From BRH-c25 sp964619815 (lineage in GTDB: Bacteria; Bacillota; Clostridia; Lutisporales; Lutisporaceae): a stretch of 22,916 bases of DNA. The notes under the pieces are model-generated. The model worked only from the letters and a program-made list of their open reading frames with translations. It did no database searches and was not told the origin of the DNA. Positions 14,718 through 22,115 of this stretch are shown piece by piece (the first letter of the stretch is position 1; each line of letters starts with the position of its first letter). The DNA is taken from positions 1 to 22,916 of the forward strand of contig CAZUGK010000061.1 of the NCBI GenBank assembly GCA_964619815.1, in the 5' to 3' direction. Position numbers and translations under genes: made by a program.

Positions 14718-15923
14718 ATGAAAAACAAAACACTTCGTTTAACAGCACTTGTCCTTTTAATCATGATGCTTGCATTACCACTTGCAGGCTGTGCGCAGGA
14801 CGAGAAGGCTGAGGGCACGATAAAGATCGGCAGCCTGAACCATGTCACCGGTGTCGGTGCTCCTTGGGGCGAGCCGATGCAGAAGGCGATTGAATTGGCG
14901 GTGGAGGAGATTAACGCCGATGGCGGCGTGCTCGGCAGGCAAATCGAACTGATTACTGAAGACGATAACACGGATACGAATATGGCTCTGCAGAAAGCGA
15001 AGAAGCTCGCCCTTGAGGATGAGGTTGAGGCAATCTTTGGCGGAGTATGGTCTTCTATCCGCGCTGCAGTGATTCAGACGGTGGCGGATCCCTATAAAGT
15101 TCCGTATTTCTATCCTACATACAACGAAGGCGGCGGAACACTCGCCAATTGCTCCCGGTATTATATCTGCACCGGCATGGTTCCCAATCAGCAGGTTGCA
15201 GAGTTCATCCCCTACCTTATAGAGAACTATGGCAAGAAGATATACCTCGTCGGTATCGATGAAGTGTTCATCACAGACTCATGGAAATATATCGAAGACA
15301 ATCAGCTGGTTGAGAAGGCCGGTGGTGAGATCGTCGGCAAGGACCTCACGTCATGGGAGGTGGGTGACTGGTCTTCCTGCCTGCAAAGAATACGGGAATC
15401 CGGTGCGGATATCGTATATCCATACATTGGCGGCAGTGAGATGATAAACTTCGTAAAGCAGTATTATGACTTTGGAATGAATGAGACGACAGTACTGGCG
15501 TCCGTATATCTGGACGAGACATTCGTGCCTAGTTTTCCAGAGAATCTTCGCCAGGGAATCCTGTGTTCGGCTTCCTATTTCTCTTCCATAGAAAACGACA
15601 GAAACACCGAGTTCATTAAGGCTTTCACCGATAAATACGGTGATAAATACGGTATCTCAAACTGCGTTGAGGGCGCATACACATCGGTGTACCTCTGGGC
15701 CGCGGCTGTTGAGAAGGCGGGCAAAGTAGACAAAGAAGCCATGCTCGATGCACTTCCCACTGTCACTGTAGATGCACCTTCGGGTCAGATCAGCATCAGC
15801 CCTGAGAACAACCACGCGATACTGCACTCTTACATTGCAGAGTGCCAGACCGACGGTTCCTTCAAGGTTTTAGTTGACCTGGGCGTGATAGAACCGAAAA
15901 CTGCCTGCGACCTGAAAAAATAG
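14718..15923 (+). CDS. ABC importer solute-binding lipoprotein, urea/amide branch
   Basis: Periplasmic-binding-protein-like lipoprotein of 401 residues. A basic start, hydrophobic core and lipobox LAGC place the lipid-anchored cysteine at residue 25. The mature start IKIGSLNHVTGVGAPWGEPMQ and IELAVEEINADGGVLGR are typical of the LivJ superfamily. YFYPTYNEGG and YICTGMVPNQQ resemble UrtA and amide-binding proteins more than LivJ. The protein would capture the ligand outside the membrane for the two permeases and two ATPases that follow. AGGAGG precedes the ATG. The gene is bracketed by RNA hairpins on both sides, which may allow the excess of binding protein such systems need. The exact ligand (urea, short amide, amino-acid derivative) is undetermined. 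Confidence 0.88.
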   Translation: MKNKTLRLTALVLLIMMLALPLAGCAQDEKAEGTIKIGSLNHVTGVGAPWGEPMQKAIELAVEEINADGGVLGRQIELITEDDNTDTNMALQKAKKLALEDEVEAIFGGVWSSIRAAVIQTVADPYKVPYFYPTYNEGGGTLANCSRYYICTGMVPNQQVAEFIPYLIENYGKKIYLVGIDEVFITDSWKYIEDNQLVEKAGGEIVGKDLTSWEVGDWSSCLQRIRESGADIVYPYIGGSEMINFVKQYYDFGMNETTVLASVYLDETFVPSFPENLRQGILCSASYFSSIENDRNTEFIKAFTDKYGDKYGISNCVEGAYTSVYLWAAAVEKAGKVDKEAMLDALPTVTVDAPSGQISISPENNHAILHSYIAECQTDGSFKVLVDLGVIEPKTACDLKK

Positions 15924-15958
15924 CAGGAGCGCAAATAAGCGTAGAAACAAAAGTACTG

Positions 15959-16007
15959 TTGCTGTCACGGCAGGGAGAGCTTGTACCTCCTCTGCCGATG
16001 GCAGCAA
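15959..16007 (+). other. Intercistronic hairpin after the binding-protein gene
   Basis: TTGCTG/CAGCAA (15959-15964/16002-16007) outside and CGGCAG-GGAG/CTCC-t-CTGCCG (15968-15977/15987-15997) inside give about 16 paired bases. No T-run follows. Position and shape suit a 3' stabiliser of the upstream cistron or a partial block to transcription of the permeases. Confidence 0.55.
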
Positions 16008-16043
16008 TCATCAAAGATATTAAACTCAAATTGGAGAATAGTT

Positions 16044-16892
16044 ATGATTTTGTTATTAAACTCCATCAGCGGCGCAATGATACTTATACTAGTCTCTCTG
16101 GGTCTCGGTATTATATTCGGCCAGATGAACGTATTCAATCTGGCACACGGAGAATTCTTTATGCTGGGTGCATATGCTGCTGTAATGGCCAGCACACTGG
16201 GGTTGTCGCCGATACTGGGCATACTGTTTGCCCCGATCTTTGTGGGAATCATCGGCATGCTGGTCGAACGTGTACTGATAAAGCCACTGTACTCAAGGCC
16301 GATGGACACGTTGCTGGTCACATGGGGGCTTTCAATTGTCCTAAAGCAGGTTATCCAGCTGCTCTTCGGAGCAGGACATAAAAACGTCAATGCATTGTTC
16401 GTCGGCTCGATGAACATATTTGGTGAAAAGTATCCGGTATACAGGATGTTTATAATAGTGATTACTATCGTGCTGCTTGGATTGGTATTCTTCATATATT
16501 ATAAAACTTCGTTTGGATTAAAAATGCGTATGGTTATTCAGAATCGCAGTCAGGCGATGGCAATGGGTATCAATACCGCATCTGTAGATAGATGGACATT
16601 CGCACTCGGATCAGCTCTTGCCGGCATAGCAGGCGCCATCATGACGCCGCTCATGTTCATAAGCCCTGAGATGGGGGCATCGTATCTGACAAACTCGTTT
16701 ATCGTTGTAATCATCGGAGGTGTAAGCAGCCTTATCGGTATTGTGGGCGGGGGAATGGTAATCGGATTTTCGCGGTCATCCATCGACTTCATTATCGCCA
16801 ATTCTTTCTGGACGAATATCATCGTGTTGCTGCTCGCTATCGTAGCAATAAGATTTAAGCCGAACGGTATATTCTCACGGAAGAGCGGATAA
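16044..16892 (+). CDS. ABC importer permease, LivH/UrtB type
   Basis: Inner-membrane permease of 282 residues with about eight hydrophobic segments. FGQMNVFNLAHGEFFMLGAYAA near the N-terminus is the hallmark of LivH/UrtB permeases. VIQNRSQAMAMGIN in the cytoplasmic loop before GSALAGIAGA is the EAA-like contact for the ATPases. GGVSSLIGIVGGGMVIG and the ending RFKPNGIFS are also typical. The frame opens at 15981, but that start lies within a hairpin and gives a non-membrane extension. ATG 16044 follows TTGGAGA and begins directly at the first membrane helix. The second permease starts 14 bases after the stop. Confidence 0.88.
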   Translation: MILLLNSISGAMILILVSLGLGIIFGQMNVFNLAHGEFFMLGAYAAVMASTLGLSPILGILFAPIFVGIIGMLVERVLIKPLYSRPMDTLLVTWGLSIVLKQVIQLLFGAGHKNVNALFVGSMNIFGEKYPVYRMFIIVITIVLLGLVFFIYYKTSFGLKMRMVIQNRSQAMAMGINTASVDRWTFALGSALAGIAGAIMTPLMFISPEMGASYLTNSFIVVIIGGVSSLIGIVGGGMVIGFSRSSIDFIIANSFWTNIIVLLLAIVAIRFKPNGIFSRKSG

Positions 16893-16906
16893 GCGGGGAT
16901 ATTAGT

Positions 16907-17953
16907 ATGAAAAATGATATTAAGAATATAAAACTTACAAACAATAAATTCGGAGTTAAACAGATCGGGCTGATTGCCATCATTGCAGTCGTGCTGCTGC
17001 TCCCATTTGGGATGTCTAACTTTCAGACAGAGCTTTTGGCAAAGTTCTTCGTATTCGCACTGCTCGGTGTGAGTTACGATCTTATCTGGGGTTTTGCTGG
17101 GATAAGCAACTTCGGACACGCGGTATTCTTTGGTCTCGGTGCATATGCGTTTGGTATCGTATCGAAATTCCTGCCGATTCCCGGTGTAACATATTTAGCG
17201 ATACTTGCAGCGATCATCGTACCGACACTGCTGGGCATATTCCTCTCGGTATTCTTGCATCACAGTAAGGTGTCGGGTGCATTCTTTGCGGTTGTGACCA
17301 TGTGCCTGTGCGTGGTATTCGAAAGCATCGCCATGGCATGGACGGACGTGACGGGCGGAATGAACGGCCTTTATGGCTTTGCTACTCCCAAACTCGGCAT
17401 TCCGGGTGTGTGGGAATTAGAAATCAGCGGCTTTAAGACACCATATTATCTCAGCGTAGTGTGCCTGGGGTTGATACTGCTCATGCTGTGGCGCATTATG
17501 AAGCATCGCAACTTCGGTAAGATGATAGCTGCGCTCAACAACGACGAGAACAGACTGGAGTTTCTGGGTGTAAAGGCCAAGACGTTAAAGACAATAATAT
17601 TTGCAATTTCCTGTTCCATCGCAGGATTTGCAGGTGCGCTATATGTACCGGTGTCAACAATAAGCCCGTCCATACTCAGCATAGGCATGTCGATTCAAGT
17701 GTTGGTATGGGTAGCGGTGGGCGGACGTGGTACGCTGTGGGGGCCAATTATCGGAGCAGTACTGGTATGTACAATGGAACAACTCTTAAGCGGTGTGTTG
17801 CTCGACTTCTGGCTGCTTATTATCGGCGTGTTCTTTATCACGGTGGTGATGTTCTGGCCAAAGGGTATCGCGGGGCTATTGCAGAAATGTTCCGGACGAA
17901 TGAAAGAGAATTGGGTTGAGAAAAAATTGATAGTGAAGGGGGGGGGAAAATAG
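16907..17953 (+). CDS. ABC importer permease, LivM/UrtC type
   Basis: Second integral membrane subunit, 348 residues, with about nine hydrophobic segments. Family signatures are YDLIWGFAGISNFGHAVFFGLGAYA, VTGGMNGLYG, and ALNNDENRLEFLGVKAKTLKTIIFAISCSIAGFAGALY, the ATPase-contact loop. VAVGGRGTLWGPIIGA and FWPKGIAGLL close the protein. It would pair with the preceding permease to form the channel. The last codons contain a run of nine G residues (17938-17946). A change in its length would alter only the final residues but would also extend the frame across the next start codon, three bases downstream. Confidence 0.88.
   Translation: MKNDIKNIKLTNNKFGVKQIGLIAIIAVVLLLPFGMSNFQTELLAKFFVFALLGVSYDLIWGFAGISNFGHAVFFGLGAYAFGIVSKFLPIPGVTYLAILAAIIVPTLLGIFLSVFLHHSKVSGAFFAVVTMCLCVVFESIAMAWTDVTGGMNGLYGFATPKLGIPGVWELEISGFKTPYYLSVVCLGLILLMLWRIMKHRNFGKMIAALNNDENRLEFLGVKAKTLKTIIFAISCSIAGFAGALYVPVSTISPSILSIGMSIQVLVWVAVGGRGTLWGPIIGAVLVCTMEQLLSGVLLDFWLLIIGVFFITVVMFWPKGIAGLLQKCSGRMKENWVEKKLIVKGGGK
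17938..17946 (+). repeat. G9 homopolymer at the end of the LivM/UrtC-type gene
   Basis: Nine consecutive G residues encode part of KGGGK just before the TAG stop. The tract can also pair with the anti-Shine-Dalgarno through G-C and G-U pairs and lies ten bases before the next ATG. Tracts this long are prone to slippage. Confidence 0.6.
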
Positions 17954-17956
17954 GCT

Positions 17957-18691
17957 ATGTTACTTGAAGTAAAAAATATTACAAAGAGCTTCTACGGAAT
18001 GATGGCAATTAACAATCTGTCGCTGGATTTCGAAGAGGGACAGCTGCGCTGCATAATAGGACCTAACGGTTCGGGAAAGACCACTCTTTTCAATTTGATA
18101 ACAGGATACTTTCCGCCTACATCCGGTAAGGTGATCTATAATGGAAAAGATATTACAAGGATGTCTACATCGCAGATCAGCAGACTGGGAACATGCCGGA
18201 AGTTCCAGAACCCGAATATATTCGGTGATCTCACGGTGGAGGACAATCTCCGGGTCGCTGCGGTAAGTGAAAATAGTCTTATGAGTTTTCTCAGAAAATC
18301 CAACGATGACGAAGTGCTGGAGCAGATCGATGATGTGCTGCAAACAATCGAGCTTTCCAATAAGCGGGGGTGGCGTGCTGAATCGCTGTCCCATGGCGAA
18401 AAGCAGTGGCTGGAGATTGGCATGGTTCTTATAAAAAAGCCACGCATAATATTGTTGGATGAACCTACAGCTGGTATGACGAGCTCTGAAACGGGCAAGA
18501 CTTCCGAGCTGATACGCAACATTAGTTCCAGTACGACCTGTATTGTCATTGAACATGATCTTGATTTCATAAGGTCACTGAATGGCAGGGTGACGGTGCT
18601 GAACCGCGGCGAATTTCTGGCAGAAGGAAGCTACGAGGAGATTGCTGCAAACAGAGTCGTGCGCGACGTGTATTTGGGGGATGAAGAATGA
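17957..18691 (+). CDS. ABC importer ATPase, LivG/UrtD type
   Basis: Cytosolic ATPase of 244 residues. Walker A GPNGSGKTT is at 35-43, CRKFQNPNIFGDLTVEDNL carries the Q loop, LSHGEKQWLEIGM (about 143) is the ABC signature, ILLDEPTAGM is Walker B, and VIEHDLDFI holds the switch histidine. The SHGEKQWLEIGM form, in place of the common SYGQQRRLEIARAL of LivG, matches UrtD proteins of urea/amide importers and is the strongest hint to substrate class. The start follows the G tract; the next ATPase gene overlaps its stop by four bases (ATGA). Confidence 0.9.
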   Translation: MLLEVKNITKSFYGMMAINNLSLDFEEGQLRCIIGPNGSGKTTLFNLITGYFPPTSGKVIYNGKDITRMSTSQISRLGTCRKFQNPNIFGDLTVEDNLRVAAVSENSLMSFLRKSNDDEVLEQIDDVLQTIELSNKRGWRAESLSHGEKQWLEIGMVLIKKPRIILLDEPTAGMTSSETGKTSELIRNISSSTTCIVIEHDLDFIRSLNGRVTVLNRGEFLAEGSYEEIAANRVVRDVYLGDEE

Positions 18692-19398
18692 GCTTACTTA
18701 CGGTACAGGATTTAAAAGTAGCCTATGGAGAGAGTGAAGTGGTCCACGGTATATCACTGCACGTTGAGAAGGGCGAAATCGTCAGCATGCTTGGCCGAAA
18801 TGGTGTGGGAAAGACCACTTCTGTCAAGGCTATCATGGGGATTCAGCCGGCAAAATCGGGCAGGATCACATTTAATGGACAAGATATAACGAATATGAAG
18901 CCGTATAACATTGCACGGTTAGGAATCGGTTATGTTCCGCAGGGCAGAATGATATTCCCCAAGCTGACAGTCGAGGAAAACCTGCAGAGCGGTACACTGG
19001 TACTCGGACGAGGCGTGCAGCCCATCCCAGCAGAGCTTTTTGAATGGTTCCCGGTACTCCATGACAGGCTGTCACAAAAAGGCGGCACCCTTTCGGGAGG
19101 AGAGCAACAGCAGCTGGCCATAGCCAGATGTCTGGCGGGGAATCCGACATTCGTATTATTGGATGAGCCATCTGAAGGCATACAGCCAAATATTGTGCAG
19201 CGCATCCGTGAGATAATCAAACAGATTAACCGAGATAAGGGTATAACCTTCCTACTCATTGAACAGAACCTGAAGTTTTGCCTTGATTGCGGCATGCGCG
19301 GGTATATCATAGAAACCGGTATGATACAAGCCGAAGGAGATATGAAGACGATAGCGACAAATCCGATGATACAGCAGTATCTTACGTTTAAGGCATAA
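18688..19398 (+). CDS. ABC importer ATPase, LivF/UrtE type
   Basis: Second ATPase of the importer, 236 residues. Walker A GRNGVGKTT is at 36-44, GYVPQGRMIFPKLTVEENL contains the Q loop, LSGGEQQQLAIARCLAG (about 136) is the signature, and VLLDEPSEGIQPN is Walker B. The SEGIQPN form resembles the TEGIQPS of UrtE. LLIEQNLKF holds the switch region. It would dimerise with the preceding ATPase beneath the two permeases. ATG 18688 overlaps the upstream stop, so the two are co-translated. A rhodanese lipoprotein gene follows after 13 bases. Confidence 0.9.
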   Translation: MSLLTVQDLKVAYGESEVVHGISLHVEKGEIVSMLGRNGVGKTTSVKAIMGIQPAKSGRITFNGQDITNMKPYNIARLGIGYVPQGRMIFPKLTVEENLQSGTLVLGRGVQPIPAELFEWFPVLHDRLSQKGGTLSGGEQQQLAIARCLAGNPTFVLLDEPSEGIQPNIVQRIREIIKQINRDKGITFLLIEQNLKFCLDCGMRGYIIETGMIQAEGDMKTIATNPMIQQYLTFKA

Positions 19399-19411
19399 GG
19401 AGAAATTCGAA

Positions 19412-19837
19412 TTGAGAAAACTGATTGTATTCGTAATGATGACCGTGTTCGTACTGGCAGCAACGGCATGCTCGAGCATAAATGTCTCGGACGTAGGAAC
19501 ACCGGTAAAAGATCAGGAGTATAAGCTGATATCGGCGGACGAGGCGCTTGAGCTTATCGGGCAGGAGCATGTGCGTCTGATAGACGTGCGAAATCCGGAC
19601 GAGCTCGTCGACGGCTACATAGCAGGCATGGTAAATATCAGATTGAATGACTTAGATGCTGAAATAGAACAAGAGGTTCCCGATAAAGATGACGTAATCA
19701 TCGTTTACTGTGCATCCGGAAAAAGGAGTGCAAAGTCTGCGCGCATGCTCAGTAATGCAGGCTATCGTAATGTGTTCGATCTTGGCGGCCTGGATTCCTG
19801 GCCGTATGATATTCAGATCGACTCAGCTGAAAATTAA
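19412..19837 (+). CDS. Rhodanese-domain lipoprotein
   Basis: Predicted extracytoplasmic rhodanese of 141 residues. A hydrophobic signal ends in LAATAC, placing a lipidated Cys at residue 20. The mature part is a single rhodanese domain: LIDVRNPDELVDGYIAGMVNI, then the active-site loop CASGKR with Cys100, and GYRNVFDLGGLDSW. Such domains transfer sulfane sulfur or carry a persulfide; the partner here is unknown. It starts at TTG with AAGGAG upstream and lies 13 bases after the last ATPase gene, so it is probably the final gene of the importer operon. Why a surface sulfurtransferase-like protein belongs to this operon is unclear; the lipobox is acceptable but has Ala at -3. Confidence 0.82.
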   Translation: MRKLIVFVMMTVFVLAATACSSINVSDVGTPVKDQEYKLISADEALELIGQEHVRLIDVRNPDELVDGYIAGMVNIRLNDLDAEIEQEVPDKDDVIIVYCASGKRSAKSARMLSNAGYRNVFDLGGLDSWPYDIQIDSAEN

Positions 19838-19919
19838 GATAGTAATCAAATTAAATTCCGGTCTGGCATTGGAAACTGGAACTTAATATTGATTGATTAT
19901 TTCCCCTCAAAACAAGGAA

Positions 19920-19976
19920 GAGCCTTCCAGGCTCAAGCATGGCCACGCGTTTTACGCGTGGCCATGACTTTTTTGC
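19920..19976 (+). terminator. Strong terminator closing the importer operon
   Basis: A 13-bp perfect stem, CATGGCCACGCGT (19938-19950), loop TTT, ACGCGTGGCCATG (19954-19966), is followed by ACTTTTTT. A small hairpin GAGCCT-TCC-AGGCTC (19920-19934) lies just before it. It separates the module from the convergent ABC exporter gene. Confidence 0.85.
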
Positions 19977-20021
19977 CGTAATGATCTGAAGCCGAATGAC
20001 TGTCCGGTTAGGGCGGTCGGC

Positions 20022-21779
20022 CTACATCCAAAGACGTGAATATAAGCCTCCTTTTGCTATTAACTCTTCATGGCTTCCGGATTCTTCAATTCCGTCCTCT
20101 GTCAGAACAAGTATTTTGGTTGCATTTTTTATCGTAGTCAGCCTATGTGCAATCGTCACGGTTGTTCGGCCTTTCGTGAGTTCTTCCAGTGATTGCTGAA
20201 CAAGTCTTTCGCTCTCATTGTCAAGGGCAGATGTGGCTTCATCCAATATTAGAATAGGGGGATTTTTAAGAAACACCCTTGCTATGCTGATTCTCTGCTT
20301 TTGTCCGCCTGACAATTTAACGCCACGTTCTCCGACATATGTTTCGTAGCCCTCAGGCAGTTCTTCTATGAATTTGTCAGCACCTGCCAGCTTGGCCGCT
20401 TTTTCTATTTCTTCACGGGTTGCTCCAGGCCTTCCATATTCAATGTTGTCATATACTGTGCCGGAAAACAGGTAAACATCCTGCTGCACCATTCCTATTT
20501 GAGATCTCAGGCTATGTGTTGTCACATTTCGGATGTCAATTCCATCGACTAGTATTGAACCTGCTGTTACATCATAAAATCTTAATATAAGATTGCAAAG
20601 TGTTGTCTTTCCTGCGCCGGATGGCCCCACTAAAGCAATATTTTCTCCCTCGTTAATCTCCAAATTAATATCAGTCAATACATTCTCATCATCATCCTTG
20701 TAGTGGAAGCTAACATGATTAAATCTAATATTTCCTTTAACTTTCGGCACAGCGATTGCGTCATCCGCATCTTTTATTTCTACATCTTCATCCATAACCT
20801 CAATAAAACGTTCGATGCCGGTCATACCGCGTTGGAATTGCTCGGTGAATTCTACAATTCTTCTTACTGTCGCCAAAAGCATGACGACATATAAGAGATA
20901 GGCCATAAAATCTCCAGGGGTTATATGACCTTTCATCATGAAGATTGCTCCGGCAACCACCACTACGATATACATAAGACCATCGAAAAGGCGGGTTGTA
21001 CTTTGAAAACCAGCCATATACTTATATGCTTCTTTTTTTACATCGAGGAATCCTTCATTGCCTTTCCTAAATTTCTCGGCTTCAAGGTCTTCATTGGCAA
21101 AAGACTTTACAATACGCACTCCTAGAAGACTATCTTCTACCTGCGAGTTTATTTCCCCCAGCTGGTTTCGTGATTTTTTAAATGCGGTTCGCATCTTGAG
21201 ACTATATCTCATCGCAAAAATTACCATGATCGGAATCAATGCAAATATTAGCAGCGTAAGCCATATGTTTGTTGCTCCTAAAATGCAGAAAGATACAGCA
21301 ATTTTCACAATAGCAATATAATACTCCTCGGGACAATGATGGGAAAACTCTGTGACATCGAATAAATCACTGGTAATTCGAGCCATAAGCTGCCCAACCT
21401 TCGTGTTATTATAAAAGGAATAAGAAAGATCCTGCAAATGCTCAAACAAATCTCTGCGCATGTCAGTTTCTATCTGAGCGCCCATGATATGTCCAACGCT
21501 GGCCATATAGTAGTTCGCAATAACGTCAATAATGCGCAAAGCCAAATAGATCAAGCCTATTGTTAATATAACCTTAAGGGTTAACTGATTTAAGTCATAT
21601 GCGGCTTTATTTGTCAGGTATCGCACAATCACAGGTAAAACTAGATCACATAATGTAGTGAGCGTAGCACAAAACAGATCCAATGCAAGTATGTGCTTGT
21701 AGGGTCTGAAATAAGGTATGAACCTCTTTATTAAATATGAGGTTTTTTGTGTATTGATGTTTTCTTTCTCTTTACTCAT
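20022..21779 (-). CDS. ABC exporter half-transporter (fused permease and ATPase)
   Basis: Membrane exporter of 585 residues with six transmembrane helices (about 30-310) followed by an ATPase domain. Motifs are GPSGAGKTT (Walker A, about 380-388), QQDVYLFSGTVYDNI (Q loop), LSGGQKQRISIARVFL (signature), ILILDEATSALD (Walker B) and TIAHRLTTI (switch His). It should work as a homodimer since no second half is encoded beside it. The family moves drugs, lipids or peptides; nothing here picks a substrate. The ATG at 21779 has no evident Shine-Dalgarno, although the protein begins normally. It stands alone and is convergent to the importer operon. Confidence 0.9.
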   Translation of the reverse strand: MSKEKENINTQKTSYLIKRFIPYFRPYKHILALDLFCATLTTLCDLVLPVIVRYLTNKAAYDLNQLTLKVILTIGLIYLALRIIDVIANYYMASVGHIMGAQIETDMRRDLFEHLQDLSYSFYNNTKVGQLMARITSDLFDVTEFSHHCPEEYYIAIVKIAVSFCILGATNIWLTLLIFALIPIMVIFAMRYSLKMRTAFKKSRNQLGEINSQVEDSLLGVRIVKSFANEDLEAEKFRKGNEGFLDVKKEAYKYMAGFQSTTRLFDGLMYIVVVVAGAIFMMKGHITPGDFMAYLLYVVMLLATVRRIVEFTEQFQRGMTGIERFIEVMDEDVEIKDADDAIAVPKVKGNIRFNHVSFHYKDDDENVLTDINLEINEGENIALVGPSGAGKTTLCNLILRFYDVTAGSILVDGIDIRNVTTHSLRSQIGMVQQDVYLFSGTVYDNIEYGRPGATREEIEKAAKLAGADKFIEELPEGYETYVGERGVKLSGGQKQRISIARVFLKNPPILILDEATSALDNESERLVQQSLEELTKGRTTVTIAHRLTTIKNATKILVLTEDGIEESGSHEELIAKGGLYSRLWM

Positions 21780-22019
21780 ATCATTATGTTACCACTTTAT
21801 TCGGTCAAATTAAACGTAAATTTATAACAGTGGAATTAATCTTTACGGAATAAACATGCTGCTGCCATCAATTGGATAAAATAGCCTTATTAATATCACC
21901 CAATTTCATCCAATATACCCCAAAATAACTTGTCTGCGGACTGATTTACATCTAAATATAAAAATATAAATCAATAAAAAGTGGCTCTGGAACGGTTTTC
22001 TGCATCAGAGCCATTTTTT
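21780..22019. other. Intergenic region between ABC exporter and secreted-protein gene
   Basis: AT-rich spacer without a plausible ORF. Its main feature is the hairpin terminator at 21981-22020. The part next to the exporter start contains TTGACC on the minus strand about 25 bases before the ATG, which may be a -35 element, but no good -10 accompanies it. Confidence 0.4.
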
Positions 22020-22020
22020 T
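21981..22020. terminator. Terminator-like hairpin with T-runs on both strands
   Basis: TGGCTCTG (21982-21989) pairs with CAGAGCCA (22006-22013), followed by eight T. On the minus strand TTTTTA follows the stem, so it may work in both directions. No gene is seen ending just before it on either strand, so its parent transcript is unclear. Confidence 0.7.
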
Positions 22021-22072
22021 TGACAATGAAACGATCTTGGCATATGAATTGCTTAAATGTTATGTAACATTT
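22020..22072 (+). promoter_or_regulatory. Promoter and palindromic operator of the secreted-protein gene
   Basis: Consensus TTGACA (22020-22025), 17 bases, TATGAA (22043-22048). At the predicted start lies AAATGTTA-TG-TAACATTT (22055-22072), with 8-bp perfect arms, a likely repressor site or a hairpin at the 5' end of the mRNA. Confidence 0.6.
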
Positions 22073-22115
22073 GTACAGGAGGCCAGACGAATTCAAAAAA
22101 GAAAGGATGGAAATC

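Noticed and set aside
15959..16381. 140-codon ORF overlapping the first permease gene
   Set aside because: Shadow frame rich in Cys, Arg and His; the permease frame has the family motifs.
14718..19398. A confirmed urea transporter
   Set aside because: The ATPases resemble UrtD/UrtE, but no urease or urea amidolyase gene is present and the partner enzyme is an M20 amidohydrolase, so the substrate is left open.
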